DNA of 15,165 bases from DSAR01 sp034437315. Its GTDB lineage: Bacteria; Chloroflexota; Anaerolineae; B4-G1. Positions within the stretch are counted from its first letter, which is position 1; each line of letters opens with the position of its first letter. The DNA lies in assembly GCA_034437315.1 (NCBI GenBank), contig DAOTUC010000049.1, positions 1 through 15,165 of the forward strand, in the 5' to 3' direction. Below are positions 11,678 through 15,165 of this stretch, in pieces. The translations under genes were made by a program, and so were the position numbers. A model generated the notes under the pieces. That model was not told the DNA's origin. It saw nothing but the letters and a program-made list of their open reading frames with translations, and did not search any database.

Positions 11678-14600
11678 ATGCGCAGATGGAGACTTTTCCT
11701 CGGTTTATGTGGGTTGATTGTGCTAGGGCTGCTCGCTCTATCATCCAGTTCCGCTGCTTCCCTGTCTCAATATCCCAACCCCCTGATCGTCGTCAGCAAC
11801 GAGGGGCAGGCCGGCCCCAACGTGGACAAGACCCTGATCCAGAACACCGTGATCGACCCGGCCCCCAATTGGCGCACCCGCTTCTTCGACGCTGCCGGCT
11901 GGCAGGACGCCTACCCGGTGATGCGCGCCTCCGCCTGGACGACGGGTACGGATATCGCCCCGCTCTTGAACGACGGCGCCGATCACGTCTGGGGCGGCGC
12001 GCCGGGCGCGTTTGGGGCCGACGCCGGGAATACGAGCACTTACCCCCGGCGCTACGATGGTTCCGATTACGCCAACGGTTACGCCATCCCCGCCAGTCCC
12101 AGCCCGCAATACCTCTTCCTGCGCAAGGATTTCTGCCTGCCCATCAGCGCCCAGGCCAACGCCCAGCGCCGGTTGACCGCCGGCGACATCGAGATTCATC
12201 TCCTCAACGCCACCGACAGCGCGGGCATCCCGGACGGCGCGGCCTCGGTCTACCTGAACGGCGACATCATCGCTTGGATACCCGGCGACGAGAGCAGCAG
12301 CGTGGCCATAATCGACGTACCCGACCCCAGTTTCCTTTTCCGCGGGCGCAACGCGCTGACGATGCGCGTAGGCGACGCCCGCAGCGACGACATGGCGGCC
12401 ATTCTCTACCGGGCGCGCTTCGGTTTCGATATCGACCCCAACGCCATCGTCGTCAGCGCCAGCACCGTTCAGCCCTTCGAAGGGGAGACGGTCAACTTCA
12501 GCGTCAGCACCGACGGGCTCAGCGGGCGCTCACCCTACGGTTACCAGTGGACCTTTGGCGATGGAGACGCCGGGACCGGCGATAGCGTCAATCATACCTA
12601 CGAGACGACCGGCCCCTACACCGTCTCGCTGACCATTGCCGACACCGACGCCTGCACCGCCACGGCGGCGATGCCGCTCACGGTGCTGCCGCACCCGCTC
12701 TCGATCGAGAAGACGGCCCGTCCGGATCCGGTCACTGCCGGCGAGACGCTGCGCTATCGCCTCACGGTGCGCAACAGCAGCCCGGAGCGGGGGCTGACCG
12801 GCCTGGTCGTCACCGACACCCTCCCGCCGGGGACGACGTTCAACTTTTGCCCCGGCGTATGCACATCGCCGACACCGCCCGACCGCACCGTGGTATGGAA
12901 TTTAGCCAGCTTGGGGCCGGGAAGTTCTACGACCCTCGACCTGTACGTCGACGTCGACCTGACCGTCTCCGGCACGCTGACCAACGCTCTCTACGGCGTG
13001 CGCGCCAACGAGGTCTACACCGCCGGCGCGCCGCTCCCGGTGGAGGTGACGCCGCCGCCCTGCCTGTACCCCCTGACCGGCGTGGACGTCGCGGGCCCGG
13101 CGAGCGGCCTGATCGACGTCACCCACACGTTCACCGCCGCCATCCAGCCGTCTTACGCCACCGGACCGGTCGCCTACACCTGGACGCCGGAACCGCTCGG
13201 CGGGCAAGGGACGCTGGCGGCGAGCTACCAATGGACGGATCCCGGCGTCTACACCGTCACCATAGAGGCGGAAAATTGCGGAGGCGTGGTCCGGGCGACC
13301 CATTTCATCACGATTTCCCATCCCTGTCCCCATCCGTTGACCGGCGTGGGGATCGACGGGCCGACAACGGGGTTCACCGACACCGCCTACACCTTCAGCG
13401 GTGTGGTTACTCCCGCCGACGCCAGCGAACCGATCACCTACACATGGGCCCCCTCGCCCACCGTGAGCGGGCAAGGGACCCCGACGGCGACCTACGAATG
13501 GGCCGACCCCGGCGTCTATACACTCACCCTGCGGGCCGACCGTTCGCCGATATGCGGCGGCGGCGCGGTCACGGCGACCCACACGATCACGATTTCTCAC
13601 CCGTGCCCGCACCCGTTGACCGGCGTCGGCATCGACGGGCCAGCGGAGGGACTCGCCGGCATCGACTACGCCTTCACCGCCGTGATCACTCCGGCCGACG
13701 CCAGTGGGTCGATCACCTACACCTGGTCACCCGCGCCCACCGTGGGCGGGCAAGGGACGCCGACGGCGACCTACCAGTGGTCGGCCCCCGGCGCCTACAC
13801 ACTCACCCTGCGGGCCGACCGTTCGCCGGACTGCGGCGGCGGGTTCGTCACGGCGACCCACGCGATCACGATTTCCTATCTCTGCTTGCGTCCCTTGACC
13901 GGCGTATCCATCGACGGGCCGACAGCGGGGTATACCGACACCGATTACACCTTCAGCGGCGTCGTCGCGCCCGCCGACGCCAGCGAACCGCTCACCTACA
14001 CCTGGTCGCCCGCGCCCACCGTGAGCGGGCAAGGGACGCCGGCGGCGACCTATCAATGGGCCGATCCCGACGTCTACACGCTCACGCTGCGGGCGGAGAA
14101 CTGCGGCGGCCCGTTCACGGCGACGCACGGGATCCACGTCGAGCCGCGCCGTCCCAGTTTCGTCTATCTGCCGCTGATTCTGCGCCATTATCCCTACGAC
14201 GCGCCCGACACGTGCCCGGGCTGGTCATTGGCCATCGCGGAACCGTTGGCAGAGGATTTCGATCACTTGGCGGACGACGACTGGTACACCTTCCAGGCCA
14301 CGGCGGGGGTCAGTTACACCGTCCGCACCGAGAATCTGGACATCCACGCCGACACGGTCATCACGCTGTACGATGGGACGTGCACCACCCCCCTGGTGAG
14401 CAACGATGATCTGCCGTATCCCTCGAACAGCCGGGCCTCGCGGGTGACGTGGCGCGTCGGGCAGACCGGACCGCTCCACGTGCTGGTGCGCAGTTACGAC
14501 CCAGCGGCTACCGGCCCGGAGACCGGTTACAGCATCGCGGTCTACGACGAGAGCAACCCACCACCGCCGCCGATCGAGGACGTCGCCGATTTCTGTGAAG

Positions 14601-14932
14601 CGGCCCATCCGTTGGCGATCGGCGAGCGCTATCGGGAGAACGTCGATTACCCCAACGACAACGATTGGTACGCTTTCCCCGTGACCGCCGGGCGGACCTA
14701 CACCATCACCACCGATGAGCTAGGCCCCCGGGCCGACACGGTCCTGGCCCTGTGGTCGGGCGATTGCGCCACGCAGTTGGCCGAAAATAACGACGTCTCT
14801 CCCGGAAATCCGGCCTCGCAGATCGTCTGGACCGCGACCGAGGACGGTCGGCTGGCGGTCAACGTGCGCCATTACGATTGGACGATTTACAGCGCCGACA
14901 CCGAGTACACGCTGGTGGTCGAGGAGGAATGA
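11678..14932 (+). CDS. Large secreted PKD-repeat / DUF11 / PPC-domain surface protein
   Basis: 1084 residues, probably exported and displayed or released. The signal peptide is MRRW plus a hydrophobic core to about residue 27. Residues about 30-255 form a beta-rich region not assigned to a family. A PKD domain follows at about 258-337 (YGYQWTFGDGD, then YTVSLTIAD). A DUF11-type domain lies at 340-457 (KTARPDPVTAGETLRYRLTV, then VVTDTLPPGTTF). Four PKD-like tandem repeats of 86-93 residues run 462-822, each opening C..PLTGV and holding YTW, GQGT, Y.W and Y(T)L(T). The motif VYLPLILRHY sits at 829-838, and two PPC domains close the protein (about 846-957 and 973-1081; DDDWYTF and DNDWYAF). No catalytic domain is seen, so an adhesive or structural role is inferred. 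GAGGAG lies 7 bases before the ATG. It is followed closely by another secreted-protein gene. Confidence 0.88.
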   Translation: MRRWRLFLGLCGLIVLGLLALSSSSAASLSQYPNPLIVVSNEGQAGPNVDKTLIQNTVIDPAPNWRTRFFDAAGWQDAYPVMRASAWTTGTDIAPLLNDGADHVWGGAPGAFGADAGNTSTYPRRYDGSDYANGYAIPASPSPQYLFLRKDFCLPISAQANAQRRLTAGDIEIHLLNATDSAGIPDGAASVYLNGDIIAWIPGDESSSVAIIDVPDPSFLFRGRNALTMRVGDARSDDMAAILYRARFGFDIDPNAIVVSASTVQPFEGETVNFSVSTDGLSGRSPYGYQWTFGDGDAGTGDSVNHTYETTGPYTVSLTIADTDACTATAAMPLTVLPHPLSIEKTARPDPVTAGETLRYRLTVRNSSPERGLTGLVVTDTLPPGTTFNFCPGVCTSPTPPDRTVVWNLASLGPGSSTTLDLYVDVDLTVSGTLTNALYGVRANEVYTAGAPLPVEVTPPPCLYPLTGVDVAGPASGLIDVTHTFTAAIQPSYATGPVAYTWTPEPLGGQGTLAASYQWTDPGVYTVTIEAENCGGVVRATHFITISHPCPHPLTGVGIDGPTTGFTDTAYTFSGVVTPADASEPITYTWAPSPTVSGQGTPTATYEWADPGVYTLTLRADRSPICGGGAVTATHTITISHPCPHPLTGVGIDGPAEGLAGIDYAFTAVITPADASGSITYTWSPAPTVGGQGTPTATYQWSAPGAYTLTLRADRSPDCGGGFVTATHAITISYLCLRPLTGVSIDGPTAGYTDTDYTFSGVVAPADASEPLTYTWSPAPTVSGQGTPAATYQWADPDVYTLTLRAENCGGPFTATHGIHVEPRRPSFVYLPLILRHYPYDAPDTCPGWSLAIAEPLAEDFDHLADDDWYTFQATAGVSYTVRTENLDIHADTVITLYDGTCTTPLVSNDDLPYPSNSRASRVTWRVGQTGPLHVLVRSYDPAATGPETGYSIAVYDESNPPPPPIEDVADFCEAAHPLAIGERYRENVDYPNDNDWYAFPVTAGRTYTITTDELGPRADTVLALWSGDCATQLAENNDVSPGNPASQIVWTATEDGRLAVNVRHYDWTIYSADTEYTLVVEEE
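13061..14143 (+). repeat. Four tandem PKD-like repeat units in the coding sequence
   Basis: Units begin at the codons for C462, C550, C643 and C736 (13061, 13325, 13604 and 13883). Units two and three share long identical DNA stretches, for example the segment coding TLRADRSP near 13525 and near 13802, and both carry an extra RSPxCGGG loop. The first unit is the most divergent. The pattern points to recent internal duplication or gene conversion. Confidence 0.85.
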
Positions 14933-14940
14933 GGAGGAAT
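14921..14940 (+). repeat. 10-bp direct duplication carrying the stop codon and next ribosome binding site
   Basis: GAGGAGGAAT occurs twice in direct succession. The first copy encodes the last Glu residues of the PKD protein and starts its TGA stop. The second provides the ribosome binding site and first ATG of the next gene. Confidence 0.9.
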
Positions 14941-15165
14941 GATGACGAGAGGGACGATGGACGATTTGCGACGTTACGCCCCATTGGCTTTGACGACGTT
15001 GCTGTTGCTCGGCGCGCTGTTCGCCCTATCGGGCGGGGCGCTCGTGCACGCCCAACTGGCGACGCCGACGCCGAAACATACTGCCACCTTCACTCCCGAG
15101 CCGCCTCCGACCGCGACCTTTACGGCGACCCCGGAACCGCCCCCGACCGCTACGTTCACGCCGAC
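14939..15165 (+). CDS. Partial secreted protein with Thr/Pro-rich linker (runs off right edge)
   Basis: An open frame runs from ATG codons at 14939 and 14942 to the window edge (75 codons plus 2 bases). The product has a short basic start (MDDLRRYAP), a hydrophobic core (LALTTLLLLGALFALSGG), a probable signal peptidase site after VHA, then a repeated Thr/Pro-rich stretch (TFTPEPPPTA units). It looks like an exported protein with a flexible linker, and the functional domain is outside the window. The start is uncertain. GGAGG is 4 bases before the ATG at 14942, but the ATG at 14957 also has GAGAGGG upstream and gives a more typical signal peptide. It lies 6 to 24 bases after the PKD protein gene, so the two are probably co-transcribed. 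Confidence 0.75.
   Translation, partial: MMTRGTMDDLRRYAPLALTTLLLLGALFALSGGALVHAQLATPTPKHTATFTPEPPPTATFTATPEPPPTATFTP

Noticed and set aside
12847..14409. 520-codon open frame on the plus strand overlapping the PKD protein gene
   Set aside because: Arg/His-rich low-complexity product caused by reading the GC-rich repeats in another frame. The PKD, DUF11 and PPC frame is clearly the coding one. The same applies to 11686-12585 and the minus-strand frames at 12902-13612 and 13727-14188.
14974..15159. Minus-strand Gly/Val-rich 61-codon frame
   Set aside because: Antisense shadow of the Thr/Pro-rich repeats in the partial secreted protein gene.

Overview
The window reads as chromosomal DNA of a moderately GC-rich, didermless-or-atypical bacterium, most likely Chloroflexota (Anaerolineae or Caldilineae type). 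This is inference. It rests on Thr/Pro-rich 'TPTATPT' linkers after signal peptides, a large secreted PKD/DUF11/PPC protein carrying a 'VYLPLILR' motif, a DUF3782-type coiled-coil protein, and intergenic DNA full of palindromic elements. No phage, plasmid, IS transposase, CRISPR, rRNA or tRNA gene was seen.

Layout from left to right: the 5' end of a lipoprotein gene runs off the left edge (minus). Next comes an intergenic stretch of paired inverted repeats, then lysS (minus) and greA (minus), separated by an intrinsic terminator. A 490-base divergent control region between greA and serS holds good sigma-70-type promoters for both genes and structured leaders, including a terminator-like hairpin in the greA leader. 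serS (plus) converges on a dihydrodipicolinate-synthase-family aldolase gene (minus, closest to 4-hydroxy-2-oxoglutarate aldolase), which has a 15-base tandem repeat just upstream and a large palindromic element beyond it. The cell-division and cell-shape operon minC-minD-minE-rodA (minus) follows, with an extended -10 promoter. After another palindromic element come an HtrA-like lipoprotein protease and, 7 bases upstream of it, a repeat-rich coiled-coil protein with a PD-(D/E)XK-like C-terminus (both minus). A divergent promoter pair then drives that pair leftwards and a 1084-residue secreted PKD-repeat protein rightwards. The first 75 codons of a second secreted Thr/Pro-rich protein run off the right edge.

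Functionally, lysS, greA and serS are core translation and transcription genes. MinCDE positions the division site, and RodA polymerises peptidoglycan for the lateral wall. The htrA pair and the PKD pair look like envelope and surface functions. The main points for follow-up are the greA leader (attenuator-like), the serS leader (competing stems), the three unrelated palindromic intergenic elements, the three repeat periods (7, 14 and 11 residues) within one coiled-coil protein, a RodA with an altered QPSE motif, and an internal rather than C-terminal 'YLPLILR' motif. Nothing here supports a wholly new multi-gene system. The regulatory and repeat observations are the most novel parts.
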